DNA of 64,000 nt. It comes from Anaerolinea sp. Its GTDB lineage: Bacteria; Chloroflexota; Anaerolineae; Anaerolineales; Anaerolineaceae. Shown in pieces: positions 20,629 through 30,818 of the stretch. Numbering within the stretch: the first letter of the stretch is position 1; the number at the start of each line of letters is the position of its first letter. The stretch is from NCBI GenBank assembly GCA_029975055.1, contig JARKPU010000013.1, forward strand, positions 822,461 through 886,460, given 5' to 3'. Below the pieces are notes generated by a model, which worked only from the letters and a program-made list of their open reading frames with translations, had not been told where the DNA came from and made no database searches. Made by a program: the position numbers and the translations under genes.

Positions 20629-23121
20629 TCAATCATCTTCGGGCAGGTACAGGTCGGCGGGCGCCTCGTAAACCCGGGTGGAGCCGGATTCGAAAACGAC
20701 CGTCATGTTGCGCTGGAATTTCTCTTCCTGGACCCGGTACTTGCCCATCTCTAATGAGCCGACAAACACATACCGGATATTATACCTGTCGATGATCTCC
20801 CGCGCGGCTTCCCAATCCGGCACCGTGTAGAGCAGTTCCACATCCTGTTCGCGGCTGCCGGCTTCGGCCATCCCGCCGCGCCATTGACTCTCATGCCCGG
20901 GCCAGCCGATCAAATTGGGCTGCCCGGAAACGGTCGCCACGCGCGCGTAATCGCTGTAACTCCCGCCGACGGCCTCCGCCACCGTCCCTGGGGCTGCGCT
21001 GCGCAGCCAGATCATCGCTTTGTAATCATCCGGGGCATAGGCGGCGATGTAGCCTGCCCCATCCAGCGACCAGGCGGCCGGCCTGAAGTTCTGCGTGCGG
21101 GTGAGTACGCCGAAGGTCACATAGACCAGGCCGCACGCGAACACACCCAGCCAGACTGCCCGCGGCACAAACGCCAGGCGGGGTCTGTAATCCTGCCACA
21201 ACCAGGCCGAGGCATAAGCCGCCAGCAGCCCCCATAAAATCCAGGCCTGGAAGTAAAACTTGAAGATCGTGTTCATTCGCCAGCCGAACTGGTCGCGCAG
21301 GTAGAAAAATTCTGGGAAAATCACGAGTGCGCACCCGGCCAGCGCAAGCAGGAACAGGAACCCCCTGGCCGGGTTGCGAAGGCCATCCTCACCCGGCTCT
21401 TCAACCGGTGAGTCTTCCCCTCCCTTTTTGCCTATACGCAAATCGGAGCGGATCAACGCCAGCACCAGCCCGAGGATGGCCAGCATGCTCAGCCACATTC
21501 CCGGCTGCGCCAGCCGCTTTGCCAGCGAACCGAGCAGCGCCATTTGCGCCTCGGCCCCGCCCTGGATGTTCTGGATAACCTGCGCCGTTCCTTGCGAGGC
21601 ATACATCAACGCTCCAAGCAGGTAAGAGAGCAGCCACGCTCCAAAGACGATCACCCCCGCCCACCCCAGGCCGCCCGCCAGCTTTCGCCAGTTCTTCTCG
21701 GCCTGCATCTCGTGCAGCAGCCAGAACAACGCCGGGATGAGCAGCGTGCCGAACATCACCCAAAAGTGAACCCCGCGGGTGAAGAACGCCAGGCTTGGAA
21801 GGATTCCGCCTGCTTGCGAGGCAAACCCGGTGTAGAAGGGCATGTAGGCCAGGATGCCTGCCACCCCCAGGAGTACGCCCAGAGAAAGCACCTCCGTGAA
21901 GCGCGCCCACGCCCAGCCGGAGGCCTGGATGCGCGCGTAGAGGAAAGCCGCGCAGTACAGGCCGACATAGATCGGGAAATCCCAGGTGTTCAAGAAGGCC
22001 AGCCCGCCCAGGGCAATCACCGCCAGCCAGAAATCCCCGCGTGCAGGCCAGGCTGAAGCAGAAACCTTCTCGCCGGGTCGGTTGCGTGTGCGCAGGTAGA
22101 GATTGAGCGCCAGCCCCACCGCCAGCAGCGCGAACGGCATCGAAAGCACATGCGGGTGCAGGTCGCCCAGCACGAACGAGAATGCCGGGAATTCATCGAT
22201 CACCTCGCGCGGCGCACCGTTCATGTCGTAATCGGTCAACACGCGCGATGACCTCCACCACCAGATGCCCCCGGCGCGGTTCGGCACAAGCGTGTAGGGT
22301 TGTGCGGGCGGCCTGTTCAACTCCTGGATATCCAGCCAGCGCCAGAAACCGGATTGCACCTGCCCGCTGCCCTGCGGCTGTTCCCAGAACATGCCCGAGG
22401 CGTGCATCACCTCGAGGATACCGTTGAAGTTGCTGACCAGCAAGATGAAAACCGGCGCAAGCACCGCCAACCCCGCCGCGCGCCGCGGCTTTCCTGAGCC
22501 AGGGCGCAGCTCCAGCAAACTATAGAGCAGCCCATACGCCGAAACGGCGATCAGCCCAAACCAGGAAGCCACGCCCAGGTTGAAGCCAACCTCTCCCGGC
22601 AGGCCGTTGAGCAGCGAGAGCATGGCTACCATCACATAGCCGAAGTAATAATAAGAGATCGAATAGCCCGCCAGCCAGGGGTCGTGCGGCGGGAACTGCG
22701 GCGAGTGCAGGATGGCGTTGATGAAGGCCAGCTCCATCGGCTTTTCGGTGCCGGCGGCTTCGGGGGCGGCAGCCCGCACCACCGCCCACAGACCAAACGC
22801 CGCCAGGAACACCACCTCGCTGGTGATGACCACCCGCCGGTTCGCCTTGATCCACTCGAAGATCTCCCTGAAACGCTTCCATCCAAAAGCAGCGCAGCCC
22901 GCGCCGAGGAGCGCCAGGCTGAGCACAATCCCGCCGCCGTCATTTTGGATGACATGGAAAGACGCCAGCAGCCAGTAGCCGAAACCCCACACCAGCAGCC
23001 CGAGTGCCTTGCTCAGCGTGTATCCGCGCTCGGGGAGGAATGGCAGCAGCCGGTGAGCCGCCGGGAAAGCCAGCCAGCCCACCACCAGGATGGATAGATA
23101 CCAGGTCAAGAACGCGATCAT
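20629..23121 (-). CDS. DUF2298 polytopic membrane protein
   Basis: An 830-residue protein with many membrane segments and a short soluble C-terminus. It carries the DUF2298 motif set: FINAILHSPQFPPHDPW, SISYYYFGYV, EFPAFSFVLGDLHPHV, NTWDFPIY and RMNTIFKFYFQAW. The same set occurs in the second half of the 1760-residue neighbour, so the two are paralogous. DUF2298 proteins are GT-C-like in topology and occur beside GT39 enzymes, but their reaction is not established. The paired acidic and histidine residues in GDLHPH are the best candidates for an active site. The upstream fusion gene ends 19 bases before its ATG. Confidence 0.85.
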   Translation of the reverse strand: MIAFLTWYLSILVVGWLAFPAAHRLLPFLPERGYTLSKALGLLVWGFGYWLLASFHVIQNDGGGIVLSLALLGAGCAAFGWKRFREIFEWIKANRRVVITSEVVFLAAFGLWAVVRAAAPEAAGTEKPMELAFINAILHSPQFPPHDPWLAGYSISYYYFGYVMVAMLSLLNGLPGEVGFNLGVASWFGLIAVSAYGLLYSLLELRPGSGKPRRAAGLAVLAPVFILLVSNFNGILEVMHASGMFWEQPQGSGQVQSGFWRWLDIQELNRPPAQPYTLVPNRAGGIWWWRSSRVLTDYDMNGAPREVIDEFPAFSFVLGDLHPHVLSMPFALLAVGLALNLYLRTRNRPGEKVSASAWPARGDFWLAVIALGGLAFLNTWDFPIYVGLYCAAFLYARIQASGWAWARFTEVLSLGVLLGVAGILAYMPFYTGFASQAGGILPSLAFFTRGVHFWVMFGTLLIPALFWLLHEMQAEKNWRKLAGGLGWAGVIVFGAWLLSYLLGALMYASQGTAQVIQNIQGGAEAQMALLGSLAKRLAQPGMWLSMLAILGLVLALIRSDLRIGKKGGEDSPVEEPGEDGLRNPARGFLFLLALAGCALVIFPEFFYLRDQFGWRMNTIFKFYFQAWILWGLLAAYASAWLWQDYRPRLAFVPRAVWLGVFACGLVYVTFGVLTRTQNFRPAAWSLDGAGYIAAYAPDDYKAMIWLRSAAPGTVAEAVGGSYSDYARVATVSGQPNLIGWPGHESQWRGGMAEAGSREQDVELLYTVPDWEAAREIIDRYNIRYVFVGSLEMGKYRVQEEKFQRNMTVVFESGSTRVYEAPADLYLPEDD

Positions 23122-23140
23122 ACGTTGGTAGCCAACCGCC

Positions 23141-26100
23141 TCACCGGTTCACCTGATAGATCACCGTATCGCCGTCGCGATACACAGCCGTCCACAGGTC
23201 ATTGTTCCAGGCTTCAAACTTGCCCAGGCCGTCCATCGGGTAGATGGCGTGCTCCAGGACGCCCACGATAATATAACTGACGTTGTATTTCCGCAAGAAA
23301 GCCACCACCTGCTCGCGGTCATAGGTGGAGTAAAAATCGGCAACGGCCTGAACCCGGTCGGTCACCCAGGTTTCCGGGGTGAGTGCGCGCTGCTGGCGTT
23401 GGTGCCAGTTCCAGCCCACCACGCCCGGCAGCCCGGTGTTGATGGTGAAGCGGTTGCCCCAGCGATATTCAGTGGTATGCCCCTCCACGATCACCGGCGA
23501 CCCCTTGATATTATCCTGCATCCAGCGAATGGCGCGGTAATCGGCGCTCAGGTTCATATCCACGCCGTTCTCATTATAGGTGGAATAAGCCATGTACGTC
23601 ATTCCATCCAGCGTGTGCGGCGTGAAGGGGCTCATCCGGTCGCGGATTTTATCGGCCCCGGCCAGCAGCGGGAACAACGCCGCGCTGCCCACCAGGATGG
23701 CGGCTGCCACGCTCCAGCCATTGCGCCAGGCGGCCTTCCACTCGCTTTCCACTGCCGGGAACACCCAGGCCAGCGCCGCCGCTGCGCTCAGCGAGAGCAA
23801 AGTCCAGGCCTGCAGGTAGAACTTGAAGACGGTGTTCATCCGCCCCAGGTCGCCGCGCAAGACAATCAACTCCACCATCAAGGTCAGCACCAGCCCGGTG
23901 CCGATCAAAAAGAGCACAGCCCTCCGCGCAGGCGGCGTCCCCGGGCGCAGCAGAAGAACACCCGCCCAGGCCGCCAGCGGTAGGGTGAACCAGCCAATGC
24001 TCACCTTGAGCGCCAGCAGCGCCACGACGCCGAGGATGAGCGCGGCAACCGCGAGATAGATGATATCGCGGTACCTGCGCAGCTTATTGAGCGAGGAGAC
24101 CGGAGTCGTGGCCATCCAATCGCGAGTCTCCCACACCAGCCACGAGATGATCATAAAGAAGAACAGGCCCCAGTGAGTGATATACGACCACCACGGAGTA
24201 TGATCGCCCTTCCAGGGGTCAATGGCGTTGTAACCCTGGCCAAACCAATGCGCAAAGGGTTGATAGGTGATCAAGGCGATCGCGGCCAGCAGCAGCGTGC
24301 AGGCCCCGGCCAGCAGGGTGCGCTTCAGCCAATCCGGCAGGTCCCACCTCAGCCGGCTCACATCAGCGTGAGCCATCACCGTGTAGACCAGGGCTACCAC
24401 GCCCAGCGCCAGGTAGGTCGGGAAGTCCCACGTGTTCGTCGGGCGCAGCGTGCCGATCGCCAGACCGCCGAGGAGGAAACTGGCCGCGAAATGCAGCCAT
24501 TTCCCGGCTTTCCCGGGGCCCTGCCATTCCCAGCGGCCCAGGAGCAGCGATAACCCCCAGCCGATCACCAGCACGGTCACCGGCAGAGCGATCATGTGGG
24601 CATGCATATCGGCATACAGGAAGGTGAACGCCGGGAACTCGGTGATCGGCTCGTTCGGGAATGCCCGGCTGGGGATCCAATACCAGTCGCCCGGCGCGTA
24701 GGGCAGCGGCGTGCCTCCGATGTAGTGGGCCAGCCCCTGGAAAGTCCAGGTGAGTTTCTGGAGGATATTCCCGGCGGCGAAAGCCCCATCCGGCGCGGAG
24801 AGCTTCATCAACCCATGCCAGATCATGCGCAGCGAGCCGAGGTTTCCCAGAACCACGATGAATAGCGAACCGGTCAACGCGCCAAAGTATGGCCTTGCGG
24901 GGCCTTCCTCGTCTTCACCTTCGCCGGCCAGCGCGCGGCGCCCGGCTGCCAGCAGGTTCCAAAGCACGCTGAACGCCCCCAGCGCCAGCAAGCTGAAGAG
25001 CTGCGGGAGGATCAGGTTATAGGCGATGGAGGGCATGATCCCAAGCAGCTTGACCGGCACGCCCACCAGCACGAAGCCGTAATAATAGTAGTTGATGTAA
25101 CCGCCCGCGAACCACGGGTCATACGGCGGGAAGGTGGTGCTCTTCAACACCGCATTGAAGTAAGAGAAGTCCATCGGCTTCTCGCCGCCCTTCCACTGGT
25201 GCCAGAGGTCGCTGTTCCCCAGCCTCACCAGCAGGAAGGCCGCGAAGAACGCCAGCGCGATGCCCTCCACCGCCAGGAAGTAGCGCCAGTTGCGCCGCAG
25301 GTCGTCTGCAATTTCCTTCCGCTGCCACCAGGCCAGCGCCGCGTTGAGGGCCGCCAGCCCGAGCACCGCCAGCCCGATGGTCAACCGGGAGAAGGGCACC
25401 CCCGCCGACCCTGCCAGCCAGACGGGATACGCCAGCAGAATCATCCCAATGATGCGCAGGAACGGGTAACCCTTATCGGGTAAGCCGCGCAGCGCCAGGC
25501 GCACGAAGGGGTACATAAGCCACCCCAGCAGGCTGATCGCCAGGTACCACAGCACCGCACCCACCCCGGGCAGCCGGTTCCACAGCCTGAAGCGGTTGAA
25601 CAACTCGGCCCAAGTGCCGCCGGCCTGCTGCCGGGCCAGCCTGTCTTGCGGCAAAAGCAGGTTCCCGGGGTACTTATCGGCCTGCGCGGGCGTCAGGTGC
25701 ACCACCTGGGTCAGGTCAACGCTCTCCAGCACCGCGCGCATCTTTGCCGAATCGTACCCGGCGCTCTTTTTGAAGATGAGCACCTTCGGGCTGTCATAGA
25801 CCGTAAAAGCCTCTTCAGCGAACTGCGTGTTGAAGCGCACGCTGCCCAGGTTGGGGTCTGACTGCACCACTTTGATCAGCTCAAAGCCCAGTTCGCCTGT
25901 GAACATCCCCGGTTCGGCCACGGCGTAGCACCAGACGATGTCCTTATCCGCCGGGCAGCCCAGCAGGCTGCGGTAGTACTGCGTGGTGAGCGGGTAGCGC
26001 TCGGGTACGCGCACCGTGGTGCCCCACTGGCGGTTGGAGCTGATGAAGATGTAATCGGCCGTGTCCAGGTTGGTTTCGAAGCGATCCAGCTTATCGGCGT

Positions 26101-28423
26101 TGTCATCCCAGTACATCTCAAAGTTGAGCTCACTGCGGAAAACGCCGTTGTTGATGTCGTACGGGCTGTACCCGTCAATCGAGAGCGGCAGGGCATCGTC
26201 CCAGGAGGATTCGATGGCCTGCTTGCTGCCATAAACGGCCAGCGCCCCCGCGCCCTGGCTGAATTCCAGCTTGAGGACATAACTGGCGCCCTTAGCGAGC
26301 GTCACCGGGGTTTGGAGATCGAACCAGTACCCTTCGCCGCGGTAATCTGCCCCGGGCAGAAACGCGCTGTTGACGGCAGCCCGGCTTATTTCCTGGTCGT
26401 TCAGGCGGTCCCACACGCTGAGTGTGAGCGTTTTCTGCTCCGGGCCGGCTTCCCAATCCACCACATGCGGGAGAAACACCCTTTGCAGTGTCCCGGTAGA
26501 ATCGGCCTCGAAATAAGCGGTGTAGATATCGCCCGGCCGCAGCAGGTTCACGGCCTCGGGCAGCGCCTGCCGGACGAACGTCTCACCGGTGCGGATTTTC
26601 AGAGTCGGGATATCGTACAGCTTCAGTTCGGCTCCAGGCCCGCCCATCTGCAGGTCGATGAAATACTGCCTGCCCTTCACCAACTCCACGGGCTGGTCAA
26701 ATGCCACCTCGTAGGCCTTGCCGCGCGGGTCGCCTTGCGCCGAGAAGAGGTCTGTTGCGGCGCCGTAGGCCAGCGGGGAAGCGGCATCGGCCGGGTCATA
26801 TACGATCACCACCAGGCTGCTGATCTGCGGGTTGGCAGCCTCGTCAGTGACGTACGGGAAGTTCAGACTCTCCAGCGAGCCGCTCGTGCGCGCGGTGAAG
26901 GCCACCCGCGTTGGAGAATCAGGCAGCAGCGTGGTTCCAAAGGTGAAAGGCAACATCTGCACATGCTCGCCAGCGCTGCTCTCCACGTGCAGGTTGATCG
27001 GCCCGGGCACATTCTGGTAAATCCAGCGGCTGGCTTCCACGCGCGTAAAAGGCCGGATATACACCTGCAGGAAGGCGAACGCATACGCCAGCGTCGCCCC
27101 CGCCACGCCAAGGCCGATCACCCAGGCAGCGACCTTGTGCCACTTCACCTGCGCAAGCGAAGCCTGCCCGGCTTCCCACAGGCTGAAGACCGTCCACGAA
27201 GCGATGATCGCCAGGATGGGGTAAATGGGCATGAAGTAACGCATCGAGGGCGTGGCGCTGCTCGATTGCCAGACGAAATATGCCCCGACCCAGGCCCACA
27301 GCAGGAGGTTCTTCGCCCAACCGCCGCGCAGGATTTTCCACCCCATCCATAAGAAACCGCCCCAGGCCAGCACGCCAAGCGGAGCGCCCATGCCCCAGAG
27401 CACCATATTTTGCAGCCCAAACCAGACCGGCCGCCTGGCCCACTGTAACTGCGGCGGGAAGTCCACATCGCCGCTGTTCTGGCTGGCCAGCTCGCGCATA
27501 TTTGCCAGCCACTTCTCGTTCAATCTCAAGCCGAAGAACCCCGGCCCCTCGAAGGCGTAGGGCTGGAAAACCCTGAACGCCAGCAGTGCAAAGAAAGCCG
27601 CCACCACCAGGTTGCGCAGCAGGAGCAGCAGGTATTTATCACGCTCGGCGGCGGGAATCTTCAGGTAGCGGATCAGCACGGCCCCCGGCAGGAGCACCGC
27701 CAGCGGCGCCGCGTTGATCTTCGAGGCCGTCGCCATCCCCAAAGCAACCCCAAAGAGAACGTATGGAATGACCTCGCGCCAGCGCGTGCGAACCCAATCC
27801 ACCCCGCGCACCAATTCCGCCTCGCTCAACGGGGTTTCGCCCGTGCCATCCGGCAGCAGCCGCACGGCAAAATAAGCCGTGAGGGTGGCAAAGAAGGTCA
27901 TGAAGGTATCTTCTTTAAAGAAGTGCGAGAGCTGGATCGGCAGCACCGAGCAGGCATAGAAGAAACTCGCCAGCAAAGCCAGCCGCGGCCTGCCATAGAG
28001 CCGCACGGCAATCAGGTAAACCAGAAGCACCGTGCCAAGGTCAAACACCGCCGAAAGCTGCCTGCCGACAAGGTCGATCTCGTCATACCCGACCTGGCTC
28101 AACCACTCCCCGGCGTAGCGGACAATGAACATCGGCAGGGTGCCGTACACGTAGAAACCATACCCCCGGTTGTGTGGGTTCAGGCTCGATTGCGCCGTGT
28201 CGAAATACTCACTCAGGCTGTCCACCGGCTGGATGGAGGTCGCCACCATGGTCAGGAAGCGCTCGTCAGGGTGCATGTGCGTGCCCTGGTCCCACTCCAG
28301 GCCGGTGATGCGGAAGATCGCCCCGAGCAGGAGGATGCCGATGAGAAGGATGTCCCAAACCAGCATGCTTCGGGTGGCACGCGGCCTGGCTTGCAGCTCG
28401 GAGGGAGGGTTGGTTTCGGTCAT
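23141..28423 (-). CDS. Giant GT39 (PMT-like) and DUF2298 fusion membrane protein
   Basis: A 1760-residue protein, by far the largest in the window. Residues 25-460 are a GT39/PMT-like membrane domain with HMHPDERFL in the first outer loop and SHFFKEDTFMTFF further on. Residues about 460-960 form a beta-rich soluble region between membrane blocks (for example FQGQP-like Ser/Thr-rich repeats of jelly-roll character around LVKGRQYFIDLQMG and LAKGASYVLKLEFS). Residues 965-1760 are a full DUF2298 domain with YFNAVLKSTTFPPYDPW, GYINYYYYGFV, EFPAFTFLYADMHAHM, NTWDFPTY and RMNTVFKFYLQAW. GGAG lies 10 bases before the ATG. The fusion implies that the GT39 and DUF2298 parts act on one substrate or in one step. 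Substrate unknown. Confidence 0.85.
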   Translation of the reverse strand: MTETNPPSELQARPRATRSMLVWDILLIGILLLGAIFRITGLEWDQGTHMHPDERFLTMVATSIQPVDSLSEYFDTAQSSLNPHNRGYGFYVYGTLPMFIVRYAGEWLSQVGYDEIDLVGRQLSAVFDLGTVLLVYLIAVRLYGRPRLALLASFFYACSVLPIQLSHFFKEDTFMTFFATLTAYFAVRLLPDGTGETPLSEAELVRGVDWVRTRWREVIPYVLFGVALGMATASKINAAPLAVLLPGAVLIRYLKIPAAERDKYLLLLLRNLVVAAFFALLAFRVFQPYAFEGPGFFGLRLNEKWLANMRELASQNSGDVDFPPQLQWARRPVWFGLQNMVLWGMGAPLGVLAWGGFLWMGWKILRGGWAKNLLLWAWVGAYFVWQSSSATPSMRYFMPIYPILAIIASWTVFSLWEAGQASLAQVKWHKVAAWVIGLGVAGATLAYAFAFLQVYIRPFTRVEASRWIYQNVPGPINLHVESSAGEHVQMLPFTFGTTLLPDSPTRVAFTARTSGSLESLNFPYVTDEAANPQISSLVVIVYDPADAASPLAYGAATDLFSAQGDPRGKAYEVAFDQPVELVKGRQYFIDLQMGGPGAELKLYDIPTLKIRTGETFVRQALPEAVNLLRPGDIYTAYFEADSTGTLQRVFLPHVVDWEAGPEQKTLTLSVWDRLNDQEISRAAVNSAFLPGADYRGEGYWFDLQTPVTLAKGASYVLKLEFSQGAGALAVYGSKQAIESSWDDALPLSIDGYSPYDINNGVFRSELNFEMYWDDNADKLDRFETNLDTADYIFISSNRQWGTTVRVPERYPLTTQYYRSLLGCPADKDIVWCYAVAEPGMFTGELGFELIKVVQSDPNLGSVRFNTQFAEEAFTVYDSPKVLIFKKSAGYDSAKMRAVLESVDLTQVVHLTPAQADKYPGNLLLPQDRLARQQAGGTWAELFNRFRLWNRLPGVGAVLWYLAISLLGWLMYPFVRLALRGLPDKGYPFLRIIGMILLAYPVWLAGSAGVPFSRLTIGLAVLGLAALNAALAWWQRKEIADDLRRNWRYFLAVEGIALAFFAAFLLVRLGNSDLWHQWKGGEKPMDFSYFNAVLKSTTFPPYDPWFAGGYINYYYYGFVLVGVPVKLLGIMPSIAYNLILPQLFSLLALGAFSVLWNLLAAGRRALAGEGEDEEGPARPYFGALTGSLFIVVLGNLGSLRMIWHGLMKLSAPDGAFAAGNILQKLTWTFQGLAHYIGGTPLPYAPGDWYWIPSRAFPNEPITEFPAFTFLYADMHAHMIALPVTVLVIGWGLSLLLGRWEWQGPGKAGKWLHFAASFLLGGLAIGTLRPTNTWDFPTYLALGVVALVYTVMAHADVSRLRWDLPDWLKRTLLAGACTLLLAAIALITYQPFAHWFGQGYNAIDPWKGDHTPWWSYITHWGLFFFMIISWLVWETRDWMATTPVSSLNKLRRYRDIIYLAVAALILGVVALLALKVSIGWFTLPLAAWAGVLLLRPGTPPARRAVLFLIGTGLVLTLMVELIVLRGDLGRMNTVFKFYLQAWTLLSLSAAAALAWVFPAVESEWKAAWRNGWSVAAAILVGSAALFPLLAGADKIRDRMSPFTPHTLDGMTYMAYSTYNENGVDMNLSADYRAIRWMQDNIKGSPVIVEGHTTEYRWGNRFTINTGLPGVVGWNWHQRQQRALTPETWVTDRVQAVADFYSTYDREQVVAFLRKYNVSYIIVGVLEHAIYPMDGLGKFEAWNNDLWTAVYRDGDTVIYQVNR

Positions 28424-28453
28424 AAAGTTAATTCTCCAACCTGCAGGAAGCGC

Positions 28454-30607
28454 TCACGGCAGGAGATCCACCTGAGCGGGCACATTAAAAAGGATGAAGC
28501 TCTTTTCGGCATAGGTCGATTCGTGCAAGGTGGCCCGTCCGAGTGGATAGAGCTTGCGCAGCGCTGCCAGCGATTCGGCATCTTTGGTGTTGAGGATAAA
28601 CAGCTTCGCGCGCGGGTCGTTGGTCGTGGTCGCCAGGTCCTCCGGGCGGATCTCCGGGTTATAGCCCGGGTAGCCCGCATTGATGCCGACCAGCCGGGTA
28701 TCGACCCAATACGGGTATCCTACCACATACGCCGTATCCGGCGTGCCGACCGATTCGGCGAACCCGCGCACCACCTGCCCGATCTCGGTCGTGTTCCAGG
28801 CATTCTGGTTGTAGAGCGCCCGGTATTGGACGAAAACGAGCTGATAATTATTCGACATCGCCACCACGGCCAGCACCACACCCGTCAAGGCGGCCCAGCG
28901 CAGCCCGGCACCGCCGCCCAACCGCTTGCGGATGCTGCTCACCAGCGCATCGAACCCGATGGCCGTGATGAGAAACACCGGTACATAAGCCCCCGCCGTG
29001 CGGTTCAGGTTTGGGTTCTCCCTCGGGAATGCCAGCGACAGGATGGAGGGCAGCAGCAGGATGGGAATCGACGCCAACAGGAACAGGTCGCGCCAGTGCA
29101 GGCGTTTGAAGTAACGCGCCGCCACGAGAACCGCGCCGGTGAAGAACAGGCCGGCGCTGATCACATCCAGCGCAGGGCGGTAAGGGATGGAATGCACCCA
29201 TACTTCTCCATCATTCCAGAAGAACATGCGCAGCGCATTCCAGGTGTTGCTGATAAAAATCAGGATCGGGCTGCCCTGGATGGGGTCTTCAACCCCGGTG
29301 ATGCGGGTAAGGGAGCGGTAATTCACCAGCGTGGGAAAATCGATGGCGAAGCGGAAGAGCGGCATAAAGACCGCAAAGGTGACGATGAACAGCACCACGC
29401 TCCATGCCAGCACCTGCCACCGCCTGCCAGCCGACTGGCGGTGCAGGAGGTACAGGAAAATTCCCGTCAGGACCAGGAAAGGCACAATCCGGCTGGCGGT
29501 GTAGCCGTGCAGGCCAATCCCAAGCCATAGCCCCGCCCAGATGAAGTCGTTGCGGCGGTTGGTACGCAGCCCGCGCATCAGGTAAAACATCACCGGTGCC
29601 ACGCAGAACGGGTAAAGCGGGAAGCGCAGCCCGATCCGCGAGATGATGTTGGCCCAGTAGGCCACCCCGGCGAAGAAGAGCGCATAGAGGCCCACCCAGC
29701 GCCCGCCCAGCTCGTCGCCCAGCCGGTAGATGTAGTAGAGCGTGATCAGCCCGGCGATGACAGTGCCGATTTTCAAGCTCAAGAAGCTGATGCCGGTATT
29801 AAAGAGCTTGATCATCAAGACCGTCCAGTAAAACTGGAAGGCTTCGCGGCCCGTATTGCGCTCGAAGAAAATTTTATATTGCCCGTTCAGAACATCGCCG
29901 ATGTCATAGAGCTTCTCGGCATGGTCTGAAAACATGTCCATCGGCAAAACCGACAGGTCTTTGAAGCGGAAGAAGACGATCACCCCGCACACCACGAACA
30001 GTGTGACCACCCAGGCGCCGACCGGGATATGGATCGCCGGCTGGCGCAGCCAGATGCGCACCCGCGCCATTCGCGCCTGCCAGGTGGGGAAATCTTCCGT
30101 CTCGAGGAAGGCCGCGATGAACGCTCCTACCGCCGCCAACCAGACCAGCAGGCTAACCGCGCTGAACAGGTGAGAACTGAACAAAATGTACGACGCGAAT
30201 AACGCCAGCAGCCCGGCCACGGCATAATGGACGCGCACGTTCTGCGAATCCAGGCGGGCTTCATCGGCCCGCGGTTCGCTCAACACCACCCGCCCGGAGA
30301 GATAAACCGCCACCGTTGCCGCCGCCGCCACCGCATAGAGGATTCCCCCGGCCAGGCCGTGCTGGTCGGGCGGTTCCAGCAGCATTTGCGCCACCAGGGC
30401 GATGGCAAAGGGGAGGAAGATCAGCCACGGCAGGCGAAGGATGCCCGCTGCACGCTGTTCCAGCGACACGGGGGCCGGCTGTTCTTCCACAGCACCGGCA
30501 GCGGGCTCATCCTGCGGAGCGGGAATTGAAATCTCCGACTTCCTCCAAAAGGCGAGTTTCGATTTTACATAATCAAGGACACTCGGTTCGTCCATGGGCC
30601 ATCTCAT
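28454..30607 (-). CDS. GT39-type GT-C membrane glycosyltransferase
   Basis: A 717-residue protein. A charged cytoplasmic N-terminus (about 45 residues) is followed by two helix pairs and then a typical GT39 core whose first large outer loop has LPMDMFSDHAEKLYDIGDV and FFERNTGREAFQFYW; the acidic residues there are the expected catalytic position. About 12 membrane segments are visible and the C-terminal 130 residues are soluble. The ATG at 30607 has no clear ribosome binding site; an ATG four codons downstream (30595), with GAGATGG in front, is an equally good start. It precedes the fusion gene by 30 bases on the same strand. Donor and acceptor unknown. Confidence 0.78.
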   Translation of the reverse strand: MRWPMDEPSVLDYVKSKLAFWRKSEISIPAPQDEPAAGAVEEQPAPVSLEQRAAGILRLPWLIFLPFAIALVAQMLLEPPDQHGLAGGILYAVAAAATVAVYLSGRVVLSEPRADEARLDSQNVRVHYAVAGLLALFASYILFSSHLFSAVSLLVWLAAVGAFIAAFLETEDFPTWQARMARVRIWLRQPAIHIPVGAWVVTLFVVCGVIVFFRFKDLSVLPMDMFSDHAEKLYDIGDVLNGQYKIFFERNTGREAFQFYWTVLMIKLFNTGISFLSLKIGTVIAGLITLYYIYRLGDELGGRWVGLYALFFAGVAYWANIISRIGLRFPLYPFCVAPVMFYLMRGLRTNRRNDFIWAGLWLGIGLHGYTASRIVPFLVLTGIFLYLLHRQSAGRRWQVLAWSVVLFIVTFAVFMPLFRFAIDFPTLVNYRSLTRITGVEDPIQGSPILIFISNTWNALRMFFWNDGEVWVHSIPYRPALDVISAGLFFTGAVLVAARYFKRLHWRDLFLLASIPILLLPSILSLAFPRENPNLNRTAGAYVPVFLITAIGFDALVSSIRKRLGGGAGLRWAALTGVVLAVVAMSNNYQLVFVQYRALYNQNAWNTTEIGQVVRGFAESVGTPDTAYVVGYPYWVDTRLVGINAGYPGYNPEIRPEDLATTTNDPRAKLFILNTKDAESLAALRKLYPLGRATLHESTYAEKSFILFNVPAQVDLLP

Positions 30608-30647
30608 CCATCAATGGAGTAGAAATTTTCTCGAAAAACTCCTGGAT

Positions 30648-30706
30648 TTCTCCCTCACCCTGCCCTCACCCCTGCGGGTTCGCGAAGCGCGTCCCAAAGG
30701 GAGAGG
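30648..30706. repeat. Imperfect inverted-repeat element in the 211-bp gap
   Basis: The gap between the methyltransferase and GT39 genes (30608-30818) holds TCTCCCT at 30649-30655 and its complement AGGGAGA at 30698-30704, with TTCGCGAAGCGC between them. The base composition differs from the surrounding genes and resembles small intergenic REP or MITE-like elements. No second copy is seen in the window. The rest of the gap shows no gene. Confidence 0.35.
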
Positions 30707-30818
30707 ATTTTTACCGCCGGGGATGATGGGAATTGTTTGAACTTATCGAGAAAACCCTTTAACCGCTCGTGAACTCTTGAATAGCCTTGTTGTTGTGACC
30801 TCACGCAGTCGAAATCCA

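Noticed and set aside
27923..29530. 535-codon plus-strand open frame across the GT-C genes
   Set aside because: Antisense of conserved membrane proteins, with His/Arg/Gln-rich composition typical of shadows of hydrophobic sequence.
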